From positions 62,001-126,000 of the forward strand of contig SVLV01000002.1 of assembly GCA_015067765.1 (NCBI GenBank): a stretch of DNA of 64,000 bases, written 5' to 3'. The first letter of the stretch is position 1; each line of letters opens with the position of its first letter. The DNA comes from Oscillospiraceae bacterium (GTDB lineage Bacteria > Bacillota > Clostridia > Oscillospirales > Oscillospiraceae). The position numbers and the translations under genes are program-made. The notes under the pieces are model-generated. The model was not told the DNA's origin and made no database searches. It was given only the letters and a program-made list of their open reading frames with translations. Below, in pieces: positions 51,249 to 59,724 of the stretch.

Positions 51249-51521
51249 TCAGCAGTACTTATCCCGGTGGGACTTGATCTGTCCTGTCAGAGGGACGATG
51301 TCGTAATACATCGGCTTGTGCAGGGCAATACATTCTCTTGTTGCTTCGATATGCTCCGGCTCGATCAGCAGCGACATACCGCAGCTAAGCTTGCCCTGAA
51401 TGGCTCTGGGGGCCGGTGCAATCCGGTTTTTGATCCCATTTTTGGAGAGCAGATCATGGAGGGCGAGACCATGTTCATAGGTCTCAAAGAGAATGTAGTA
51501 CCGGATGTCAGAATCAGCCAT
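51249..51521 (-). CDS. DUF3343 putative Se/S carrier-like protein
   Basis: YYILFETYEHGLALHDLLSKNGIKNRIAPAPRAIQGKLSCGMSL. Confidence 0.85.
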   Translation of the reverse strand: MADSDIRYYILFETYEHGLALHDLLSKNGIKNRIAPAPRAIQGKLSCGMSLLIEPEHIEATRECIALHKPMYYDIVPLTGQIKSHRDKYC

Positions 51522-52786
51522 TGAGCATTTCCACGAAAGCGCCGATACGGGTGCGCAGCTGCTCAGCATCGGTGTCGGTGTAGTCGGTCTCCAGGCTCAG
51601 AACGGGGATGCCGGCTTCCTTCAGTGCACGGCTGACGCTGTACTTCTCGGTGTCATACAGGCAGCAGAACTTCAGGCTGCAGTCGATCACACCGTCCACC
51701 TTGTACTCCTTGGCCAGGCAGGATATCGTCGATACGGCCGGTGTTGGGAGTGAAGCAGGCGCAGTTGGTCTTCATGTAGCGCTCGGACAGAGCCATGAAC
51801 TGCTCATCCAGAGTGGTCTTGGACTCATCCACCAGATTCTCGAAGTAGCGGGTACCGGTGCACATCTCCTCGCAGACAACAGCGGCGCCGCTGGTCTCAA
51901 TGATGTTATGCAGCTTCCAGTTGGGAACTGCCAGAGGAGTACCGGTGATCAGGATGCGCTTGGTGCCGGCGGGAACCACGGATACGCCATCCTTGATACG
52001 CTGTTCCAGTTCGTCGGCCAGACGGTTGCACATCTGAGCGCAGCGGACGGGATCATCAAAGAAGGAGATCTGGGTCATCAGCAGAGCATCGCGGCCGGAG
52101 ATGGGCAGGCACTCGGACTTGCGGCAGTCATAGACGCGCTGCAGAGCCTTGCGCTTCTCGTTGATGATATGAATGGCCTCAGCCAGCTTCTCGGAAGTGA
52201 TCTCGTTGCCGGTGAACTCCTCGACGGTCTTGGCAAACTCAGCGATCTCTTCCTTCCACTTGAGGATATCCTTTTCGCGCTTCATCTGAGGGACATCCAT
52301 GATGTACATGGGAACATCCTCGCCCAGGATCTCATAGGCCTTCTTCTTGCCATCGCAGGTGGTCTCACCAACATACATATCAGCAATGCGGAAGAAGGGG
52401 CAGGTCTTACCCAGGCGTGCGCCAACAGAAGCCTTGACCAGAGGGCAGGTGCTCTTGGGCAGAACGGCCTCGCCATCGGGGACCCAGAACTGAGAACCGC
52501 CGCACAGACCGGTCACAATGCCGTTGGCAGCGATCACGACTTCATCGGGAACATAAACACAGAAGGTGCCGAAGACCTTGCGGCCCTCTTTCTGAGCCTC
52601 GATCAGCTCAGCGGGACGGATACCATGCACCTCGGAGATCACCAGATCCCAGAAATCCATAGCGGCGGGGCGGTTTTCCTGGCTCAGATAGACATCACCG
52701 ACAGCGGTGGGGAGTACCTGGCAGAGCAGGTCGTGGGTTTCCAGATCCATACCGAGATCTTTCCACATCTGTACATAATCAGCCAT
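51514..52786 (-). pseudogene. 2-hydroxyacyl-CoA dehydratase (HgdB/double-cubane)-family protein, apparent 1-nt frameshift near 51717-51722
   Basis: Frame 1 MADYVQMWKDLGMDLETHDLL...NTGRIDDILPGQ diverges; the other frame continues LAKEYKVDGVIDCSLKFCCLYDTEKYSVSRALKEAGIPVLSLETDYTDTDAEQLRTRIGAFVEMLNG. Confidence 0.82.
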
Positions 52787-52813
52787 TATAAGAACCTCCT
52801 TTAAGATTTGGCA

Positions 52814-52842
52814 ATATTAGCTTAGCATGAAAAACTTTCCAA
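52814..52842 (-). promoter_or_regulatory. Candidate promoter of the first dehydratase-like gene
   Basis: TTGGAA-N17-TAATAT on the minus strand. Confidence 0.6.
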
Positions 52843-52889
52843 GTTAAATACGGATTTTGGATAAAACGGTCGAGGTCATAGCCATGAGA

Positions 52890-52923
52890 AATAAAAGACC
52901 CTCCCGCCTAAATGACGGGAGGG
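52890..52923 (-). terminator. Terminator after the class V aminotransferase gene
   Basis: CCCTCCCG...CGGGAGGG followed by TCTTTTAT on the minus strand. Confidence 0.85.
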
Positions 52924-52931
52924 TAAAATGC

Positions 52932-54065
52932 TTATTCAGCCAACTGCCGGATGGCGGAGACGGCGGCATGGACATCTTCTTCCGTATTGAACCAGGAGAA
53001 GCTGAACCGGACGGCGCCCTGCTCCGTAGTACCCAATGCCTCGTGCATCAGGGGCGCACAGTGGGCACCGGCGCGGGTAGCGATGCCGTAATCGGCATAC
53101 AGTGTATCCGAAACAATGGCGGAATCCTCATCGTAAAGATTCAGCGTCACCACAGCGGTGCGTTCACCGGTGAAATCACCGTATACCGTAATGCCGGGAA
53201 TCTGGGAAACCGCATCATAGAACTGCTTCATCAATGCAGTCTCTTTTTCGCGGATGGTCTCAATGCCAACCTCATTCAGATAATCCAGTGCGGCAGAGAG
53301 CCCTGCAATACCGTGGGAATTCAGTGTGCCTGCTTCTAGCCGGGTGGGGTAGGGTTTGGGCTGCTCCTTATCATAGGAATGGATGCCGGAGCCGCCGACC
53401 TTAAAGGGTCGAATCTCCACACCCTCGCGAATGCAGAGTCCGCCGGTGCCCTGGGGTCCCATCAGGCCCTTGTGGCCGGTGAAACAGAGGATATCGATGT
53501 TCATAGCCTCCATGTCGATGGGGACGGCGCCGGCCGTCTGGGAGGCATCTACCACAAAGAGGAGCCCGTGCTGATGAGCAATCGAGCCGACCTGCGCCAC
53601 ATCGATCATATTGCCGGTGAGGTTGGAGGCATGCGTGCAGACGATGGCGCGGGTATTGGGCTGGATCAGGGCGGTGAAGGCATCATAATCCGGGCGGCCC
53701 TGTTTATCTGCAGGGACAATGCTCATGGAGATGATATTTTCCTTTTCCAAACGGTACAGAGGACGCAGAACGGAATTGTGCTCCAGAGCAGTGGTGATCA
53801 CATGGTCACCGGACTGGAAGATGCCGTTGAGGGCAATATTCAGCGCCTCGGTGGAGTTGCAGGTAAATACCACGTGATCCGCCCGCTTGCAGCCAAAAAG
53901 AGCGGCCAGCTTGCAGCGGGTATCATATACCACACGGGATGCAGAAAGAGAACTGCTGTGGGCGCCGCGGGATGCGTTGCCCATGGAATTCATTGCACGG
54001 AAGACGGCATCCGCAACACACGGGGGCTTTTGCAGGGTGGTAGCTGCATTATCAAGATAGATCAT
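52932..54065 (-). CDS. Class V aminotransferase / cysteine desulfurase family protein (TIGR01977-like)
   Basis: MIYLDNAATTLQKPPCVADAV; CFTGHKGLMGPQGTGGL; TRAGAHCAPLMHEALGT. Confidence 0.9.
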   Translation of the reverse strand: MIYLDNAATTLQKPPCVADAVFRAMNSMGNASRGAHSSSLSASRVVYDTRCKLAALFGCKRADHVVFTCNSTEALNIALNGIFQSGDHVITTALEHNSVLRPLYRLEKENIISMSIVPADKQGRPDYDAFTALIQPNTRAIVCTHASNLTGNMIDVAQVGSIAHQHGLLFVVDASQTAGAVPIDMEAMNIDILCFTGHKGLMGPQGTGGLCIREGVEIRPFKVGGSGIHSYDKEQPKPYPTRLEAGTLNSHGIAGLSAALDYLNEVGIETIREKETALMKQFYDAVSQIPGITVYGDFTGERTAVVTLNLYDEDSAIVSDTLYADYGIATRAGAHCAPLMHEALGTTEQGAVRFSFSWFNTEEDVHAAVSAIRQLAE

Positions 54066-54076
54066 TTGCTTCCTCC

Positions 54077-54865
54077 TTACTTGCGCAGTGCCGCAGCGCT
54101 CAGTGCAGCGCCGATGGCACCTGCATAGCGGCCATCCGGACAGGCCAGTACCGATGCGCCGATGGATTTCTCCAGCCGGGCCTTCAGATACTCAAATTCA
54201 CAAAGACCGCCGGTGAGGCAAACGGTGCTGCCTTTGAGATCCAGTCGGCCGGCCTGTGTGGAAACCTTCTGGCAGATGGAATCCACCACGGCAAAAGCAA
54301 TATTTTCCTGTTTTTCACCACGGCCGATGAGACTGATGACCTCGGATTCGGCAAAGACTGTGCACATGGAGCTGATGGTGGTGTTTCCGCCGGTGGCCGC
54401 CAGTTTGCACAGATCCTCCGGCCGAACACCAAGCGTGTTGGCCATGATCTCCAGGAAACGGCCGGTACCGGCAGAGCACTTGTCATTCATAATGAAGTCC
54501 TTCACCATGCCGTCCTCCACGCAGATCAGCTTGGTGTCCTGCCCGCCGATATCGATCACGGTCAGATTCTGCGTGCCAAAAATGTGGCAGGCACCGCGGC
54601 CATGACAGGTGATCTCAGTAACGGATTTGTCGGCGTAGGGGACAGAGATCCGCCCGTACCCGGTGGCTACAACAGCGGCCTGCTCCCAATCCACACCAAG
54701 CTCGGACAGTTTTGTGTGAATTGCCTCTGCCGTATCCACACTGCTCCAGCCGGTGGGCTGCAGCAGACGGTGCAGAATATTCTTGTTTTCATCCAGCACG
54801 ACGGTCTTGGCACAGGTGGAGCCAATATCGATACCAATGTTGTACTTCATGGGAGGCAACCTCAA
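54077..54865 (-). CDS. Acyl-CoA dehydratase activase (HgdC/BadFG-type ATPase)
   Basis: NIGIDIGSTCAKTVVLDENK; VIDIGGQDTKLI; NDKCSAGTGRFLEIMANTLG. Confidence 0.93.
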   Translation of the reverse strand: MRLPPMKYNIGIDIGSTCAKTVVLDENKNILHRLLQPTGWSSVDTAEAIHTKLSELGVDWEQAAVVATGYGRISVPYADKSVTEITCHGRGACHIFGTQNLTVIDIGGQDTKLICVEDGMVKDFIMNDKCSAGTGRFLEIMANTLGVRPEDLCKLAATGGNTTISSMCTVFAESEVISLIGRGEKQENIAFAVVDSICQKVSTQAGRLDLKGSTVCLTGGLCEFEYLKARLEKSIGASVLACPDGRYAGAIGAALSAAALRK

Positions 54866-55098
54866 ATTTCCAAAATGTGCATGGATTCCCAGCCGAGACC
54901 GCTGCTCTGCAGGGCATCGGTAAGGGCCTGCTGGTCCTCAGGCGCGGCCTTCCAGGAGAGACCGCAGCCGGCAGTAATCTCCCGGGGGACCGGGATGATT
55001 CTGCCGGGAAGGCCATTTTCCGTGCAGTATTTCTCCACAGCCATAGCCTGCGTGGTGGAGGCGAAGGTAATGATCAGCGTGGGTTTCTTCTGTCTCAT
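54862..55098 (-). CDS. DUF3343 putative Se/S carrier-like protein
   Basis: TLIITFASTTQAMAVEKYCTENGLPGRIIPVPREITAGCGLSWK. Confidence 0.88.
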   Translation of the reverse strand: MRQKKPTLIITFASTTQAMAVEKYCTENGLPGRIIPVPREITAGCGLSWKAAPEDQQALTDALQSSGLGWESMHILEI

Positions 55099-55102
55099 GG
55101 AA

Positions 55103-55723
55103 TCAGGGCTTGACGATCAGGTCGGCCTGCGTCATCTTCTCCACGATGGCGTACATATTGGTGACCTCGCCGACAGCCAGCTTATCGGTCAGACCGTAGA
55201 AGTTCAGGCAGGTACCGCAGGTCAGGATTTCAACACCCTGAGCGGCCATATTCTGCAGATCCTCCAGAGAAACGGAGCCCTCACAGGGGATGGAAGCGCC
55301 GCCGTTATAGAACAGAATGGTGGTGGGCAGCTGCTCCTGCTGGCTCAGGGCATAGATGAAACCCTTCATCAGAGAGGTACCCAGCTCGTCACCGCCATGG
55401 CCCATGACCTTGGAGGAGATAACAACAACCGTATTCTTCTTACCGCTGCGGGGCAGGTCGCAGATCACTTCAGCATCCATATCGGTAGCCTGAGACAGGG
55501 AGGCCTCACCCACAGTGATGGTGACCCTATACTCCTTCTCACCCAGCTGCTCGGTCTGGATGGCGCAGCCCTTCTTGTCGGCCATACGGGTCAGGTTCTC
55601 TACGGCGATGGCATTATCCACCATCGTTTCGATCACATCGGGCCCCTTCAACTCACGGATGGCATTGAGGGTCTTAACAACAGGAATGGGGCAGGCATCG
55701 CCGATAGCATTGACTTTGATCAT
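55103..55723 (-). CDS. yedF: Sulfurtransferase-like selenium metabolism protein (YedF type)
   Basis: TusA-like N-term VNAIGDACPIPVVKTLNAI; C-terminal DsrE-like domain with EILTCGTCLNFYG. Confidence 0.9.
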   Translation of the reverse strand: MIKVNAIGDACPIPVVKTLNAIRELKGPDVIETMVDNAIAVENLTRMADKKGCAIQTEQLGEKEYRVTITVGEASLSQATDMDAEVICDLPRSGKKNTVVVISSKVMGHGGDELGTSLMKGFIYALSQQEQLPTTILFYNGGASIPCEGSVSLEDLQNMAAQGVEILTCGTCLNFYGLTDKLAVGEVTNMYAIVEKMTQADLIVKP

Positions 55724-55755
55724 GATAATTCTCCTTTAAAATTAGTGTGTATGGG

Positions 55756-56910
55756 TTAACCCAAAAGTTCAATAAAAGCACCCAGACGGGTGTCGATCTG
55801 ACCTTGATCGGTGGTGGAATAGTCCGTGGTAATGGAGAGGAAGGGAATCCCCTTTTCCTTGGTCACAAACTGCTTCATGTTGTCCGACTCAATGGCGAAG
55901 GTGTGGCAGGCCATCAGCACTACTTCGATCACACCATCCACCTGATAGTCGTCGATCTGCTGGGAGAGGGCCTCCAGGCGGCCGGGATTGGGACTCATAA
56001 CGGAGCAGTTGACCCGAAGATACTTTTCGGCAATGGCGGTAATGGGGTCCTTGCTCTCATCCACCGGATCCTTTTTCTCGCGGGGACCGCAGCAGTTTTC
56101 AAAACCTACCACATCTGCGCCCAGTTCCTCGATCCGGCGAATCACCTTATCGATGACGCCGTGTGTGGGGCAACCGGAGATCAGGATGCGGGGACGGGAG
56201 GGCTTGCCTTTGCATTCGGTTTCATACTTCTCCTTCAGCTCCGCAGTGCGCTTCTCCAGAAAAGCGATCTTCTTTTCAATATCGAAAGCATATTCATTGG
56301 AGGTGATGATGGTGTTCAACTCATAGCCGGAGATAGGGGAGGGCTTCAGGCAGCCCACCTCATAATAGTCCAGGATCGCCTTGCGCTCCCGGTTGCGCAG
56401 GTGGATAGCCTCCCGCAGTTTCTCATCGGAAATGGTGATCCCATAAAAGGACTCCAGATCTTTACGCAGCGCCTCGATCTCCAGTTTCCAAAAAGCCAAA
56501 GCACCCGCGCCGGTCTGACCGGGGGGCAGCTGCATCACATGAGTGTGTTTCAGCTTTCCCAAATACTCGTACATCTTCTTCTTTCCATCGCAGGTGGTTT
56601 CAGCAAGTACCATGTCGGAAAAATAGAAGAAGGGGCAGCGATCCGTAATGGCACCGCCATAGCTGGCTTTGATCAGGGGACACAGGTTTTTAGGTAGTTC
56701 CTTTTCCGCAGGAGGAATATTTTCCTCACCAATGGCGCAAAGACTGACCGGAGTAGCATCAGCGGCATCCACCAACTCCTGCGGGGTATAGGTGCAGAAG
56801 GTGCCAACAACACGGCGCCCCTGCTCTTTCAGCTGCTTCAGCGCCATAAAGGCGTTTTTTCGGGCTTCCGGATAGGTGACAAAGTCCTCCGGAAGTTTGA
56901 TTGGTTGCAT
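55756..56910 (-). CDS. 2-hydroxyacyl-CoA dehydratase / double-cubane cluster family protein
   Basis: MQPIKLPEDF...VGTFCTYTPQELVDAA...NLCPLIKASYGGAITDRCPFFYFSDMVLAETTCDGKKKMYEYL; ATG at 56910 (track 56946). Confidence 0.88.
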   Translation of the reverse strand: MQPIKLPEDFVTYPEARKNAFMALKQLKEQGRRVVGTFCTYTPQELVDAADATPVSLCAIGEENIPPAEKELPKNLCPLIKASYGGAITDRCPFFYFSDMVLAETTCDGKKKMYEYLGKLKHTHVMQLPPGQTGAGALAFWKLEIEALRKDLESFYGITISDEKLREAIHLRNRERKAILDYYEVGCLKPSPISGYELNTIITSNEYAFDIEKKIAFLEKRTAELKEKYETECKGKPSRPRILISGCPTHGVIDKVIRRIEELGADVVGFENCCGPREKKDPVDESKDPITAIAEKYLRVNCSVMSPNPGRLEALSQQIDDYQVDGVIEVVLMACHTFAIESDNMKQFVTKEKGIPFLSITTDYSTTDQGQIDTRLGAFIELLG

Positions 56911-57054
56911 GGAATCACCCCATTTATATTTTATTAAGTGTACCATAGGCGAGATAAAATGTTAAATTACAAAGAGTTATGGAAGTGAAAGCATTATTAT
57001 CAATTTCAATAATTGGGAGGTTGATGATCATGGGATTCTACCGGGAAAATGATC

Positions 57055-57094
57055 GGATAAAAAAGTACGATGGCCGGAAAAACCATCGTACTTT
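57055..57094 (-). terminator. Terminator of the TSUP gene
   Basis: AAAGTACGATGG...CCATCGTACTTT followed by TTTATC on the minus strand. Confidence 0.78.
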
Positions 57095-57126
57095 GAAGGA
57101 GATTGCAGTTTGATATGTGGTGGGGA

Positions 57127-57909
57127 TCAGGCTACGCCAAAGAGCTCCAGCAGCATCTTTGCGGTCAGAATCACCAGCACAAATAAGATAACAGGCCGCA
57201 CAATTTTGGAGCCGTTTTTCAGCGCCAGACCTGCCCCGATATACTGACCGGCAATGGCAAAAACCGCGGCCAGCAGACCGATGGGGACAAGAACTTTTCC
57301 AGCCGCAAGGGAGGTGGCCAACCCGCCAATGTTGGAGGAGAGATTGACCAGTTTCACATTACCGGAGGCGGTGCGCACATCAATTTTGGCAAGATAGCAG
57401 AAGGAGAGCAGGAGAAAGGTGCCGGTTCCGGGACCGTAGAAACCGTCGTAAGTACCGACAAGAATAGAGGTGCCCCAGACGATGGCTCTGCGGCGCCATT
57501 CGTTGATGGGTTCTCTCGTCTCGGGTAAGTCCTTCTTCTTCAGCAGGATCACGGCGATGACAGGCAGCACCAGCAGAAGGAGAAATTTCAGATACCGCTC
57601 GTCCACCGTTAGCTGGAGCCTTGTGCCAATATGTGCACCCAACAGCGCCAGACCGATAGACGGTATAGCCAGGAGCCAATCCACGCATCCATTCTTCACA
57701 TAGCGGATCGTGGAAGCTACCGTACCGATACAGGCAGAGAGCTTATTGGTTCCCAAAGCAAAATGGACGGGAAGGCCGGCCAGCAGGTAACAGGGGAGTG
57801 AGATAATGCCTCCTCCGCCGCCGATGGCATCCATAAAGGAGGCACAGAACACTCCCAGACAGATGAAGATCACGATCCATATGGGATAACCGAAAATATC
57901 CATATCCAA
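57127..57909 (-). CDS. TSUP (TauE/SafE) family sulfite/anion exporter
   Basis: FMDAIGGGGGIISLPCYLLAGLPVHFALGTNKLSACIGT; GTYDGFYGPGTGTF. Confidence 0.9.
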   Translation of the reverse strand: MDMDIFGYPIWIVIFICLGVFCASFMDAIGGGGGIISLPCYLLAGLPVHFALGTNKLSACIGTVASTIRYVKNGCVDWLLAIPSIGLALLGAHIGTRLQLTVDERYLKFLLLLVLPVIAVILLKKKDLPETREPINEWRRRAIVWGTSILVGTYDGFYGPGTGTFLLLSFCYLAKIDVRTASGNVKLVNLSSNIGGLATSLAAGKVLVPIGLLAAVFAIAGQYIGAGLALKNGSKIVRPVILFVLVILTAKMLLELFGVA

Positions 57910-58014
57910 TTCCTCACAACATTTTCCAGCAGATCAACAGGGACTGTAATCTGACAAAATATAGGAAGTGTTTTTGCAATAAGGAAGCCCCAAAGGCTTT
58001 CGCCTCTGGAGCTT

Positions 58015-58091
58015 TGGTCGGAGTGTCGGGATTCGAACCCGAGGCCTCTTGGACCCGAACCAAGCGCGATACCAAACTTCGCCACACCCCG
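58015..58091 (-). tRNA. tRNA-Pro(CGG)
   Basis: Cloverleaf: acceptor CGGGGTG/CACTCCG, anticodon arm CTTGG-TTCGGGT-CCAAG, T arm CGGGTTCGAATCCCG, encoded CCA. Confidence 0.95.
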
Positions 58092-58102
58092 TTATCCAAG
58101 CC

Positions 58103-58131
58103 ATTATATGTGGTTTTTCCGGCACTGTCAA
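58103..58131 (-). promoter_or_regulatory. Consensus promoter of tRNA-Pro
   Basis: TTGACA-N17-TATAAT on the minus strand, ending 12 nt before the tRNA 5' end; -35 lies in a CCGGCACT/AGTGCCGG inverted repeat. Confidence 0.88.
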
Positions 58132-58208
58132 GAGGAAAAGTGCCGGGAGAAGATCAGTCTATCCCCGACATCCGGTGCATAAAATTGTGCCTACAGGGAG
58201 GTGGACAA

Positions 58209-59072
58209 ATGAAAGAGCAGGGGTATTCAACCGCGCGGCAGCGCAGGAGAAATTCCGAATCCGGTCAGCGAGTGTCCGTGCAGGGGAAGCGGGCTGCTAC
58301 GGCGCGGATCCATTACCGGGGCCGTCATGAACAGAAACCGGTCAGGAAAGAGCGGAAAATTTGGCAGTTGACCGTCAGCGGAATGGTGCTCGTGGCGGTC
58401 ATTGCCGCAAAGTTGACAATGCCGCAGCTGACGGCGGAATATGGCGGCATGCTGATGGGCCTGATCGGGAAGGATACGGATTTTGTGGCCGCCTTTTCCG
58501 CAGCGGGACGTACCTTTTCCGGGGAAGGCGGTGTAGGAGAAGCTCTTGAGGATGCCTATACGGCCGTATTTGGCAGTCAGGAAGTGACCGATCCTGAGGG
58601 GTTGCCCCAGGAGGAAAGAGGAGAGACGGCAGCCGTATATGGCCCCGGAACGACCCCGGAGGATGCAGTGATGCTGCAGGAAGTGCTGGGGTTTGCTTAC
58701 GCTGCGCCTGTATCGGGCACATTGACCTCCTGCTTTGGTTATCGGGATCATCCGGTGGACGGGGACAATAAGTTTCACTATGGATTGGATCTGGCTGCGG
58801 AGAGTGGTACGGTGATCACAAGCTTTGGAAACGGAATTGTTACGGTGGTGGGCGAGAGCTCGGACCTTGGAAAGTATGTTATGGTCAGCCATGCCAATGG
58901 CTATGTGACCCTCTATGCCCACTGCAGCAGGATCACGGCCTCCTCCGGACAGACGGTACAATGCGGCGATCCTATCGCAGAGGTGGGGCAGACGGGTCAG
59001 GCAACCGGTCCGCATCTGCATTTTGAATTGCACCGCGGAGACATCTATCTCAATCCAATCTATTATGTCTAA
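58209..59072 (+). CDS. M23 (LytM) peptidase, SpoIVFA-like
   Basis: Single TM; FHYGLDLAAESGT, LYAHCS, GPHLHFEL; directly upstream of a SpoIVFB-like gene. Confidence 0.85.
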   Translation: MKEQGYSTARQRRRNSESGQRVSVQGKRAATARIHYRGRHEQKPVRKERKIWQLTVSGMVLVAVIAAKLTMPQLTAEYGGMLMGLIGKDTDFVAAFSAAGRTFSGEGGVGEALEDAYTAVFGSQEVTDPEGLPQEERGETAAVYGPGTTPEDAVMLQEVLGFAYAAPVSGTLTSCFGYRDHPVDGDNKFHYGLDLAAESGTVITSFGNGIVTVVGESSDLGKYVMVSHANGYVTLYAHCSRITASSGQTVQCGDPIAEVGQTGQATGPHLHFELHRGDIYLNPIYYV

Positions 59073-59682
59073 GAGAGGGCGGACCGAGATCCGCATTTCT
59101 CCCACAGTCCCGCTGCTGCTGGCACTCTTTGTGCTGTTGTCGCCGGCAGAATTGCTGGCCGCTCTGCTATTGGCGGCATTGCTGCACGAGTTGGGGCACT
59201 ACGGGGTATTGCATCACTTCGGTGGGGAGATTTCCTGCATTGACATCACGGCATCGGGAGCAAGGATGCAGATCAGGAATCAACACAGACTCTCCTATGG
59301 GGCAGAGGGTCTTTCCGTACTGGCCGGTCCGCTGATGAATCTGTTTGCAGCCATTATATTGGGGCAATTGGGTAACTTCTCCGAGGTGTTTTATACCTTT
59401 GCCGGAGCAAATCTTGTGTTGGGAGGATTCAATCTGCTGCCCGGACGGACGCTGGATGGCGGAAGATTGCTGTGGTTATGGATGGCCTGGTGCACCGATC
59501 CGTTTGCGGCAGACCGGGTATGCGCAGCGGTCAGCGCCGTCGTTATGTCAGTTTTGTTGCTGGGCGGTGGCACACTGCTGTGGCTGCAGGGAGGAAGTCC
59601 CTTCCTTTTGGTGGCGGCGATTGCACTGATGGCGCAGAGTCTGCGGCAAAAAGGGCTTGTCAAACACAGGGACAAAAGGTAA
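59065..59682 (+). CDS. M50 site-2 protease, SpoIVFB-like
   Basis: LLAALLHELGHYGVLHHFGGEI; NLLPGRTLDGGRLL; ATG at 59065 overlaps previous stop (track 58915). Confidence 0.88.
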   Translation: MSKRGRTEIRISPTVPLLLALFVLLSPAELLAALLLAALLHELGHYGVLHHFGGEISCIDITASGARMQIRNQHRLSYGAEGLSVLAGPLMNLFAAIILGQLGNFSEVFYTFAGANLVLGGFNLLPGRTLDGGRLLWLWMAWCTDPFAADRVCAAVSAVVMSVLLLGGGTLLWLQGGSPFLLVAAIALMAQSLRQKGLVKHRDKR

Positions 59683-59724
59683 AATAAACTGTCAAGGAAA
59701 TACCTACAGACAGGAGAGCAAGCT

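Noticed and set aside
51653-52786. Treating the 377-aa track ORF as an intact complete protein
   Set aside because: Its last ~15 residues do not fit the family and the real C-terminus is found in another frame (51514-51699)
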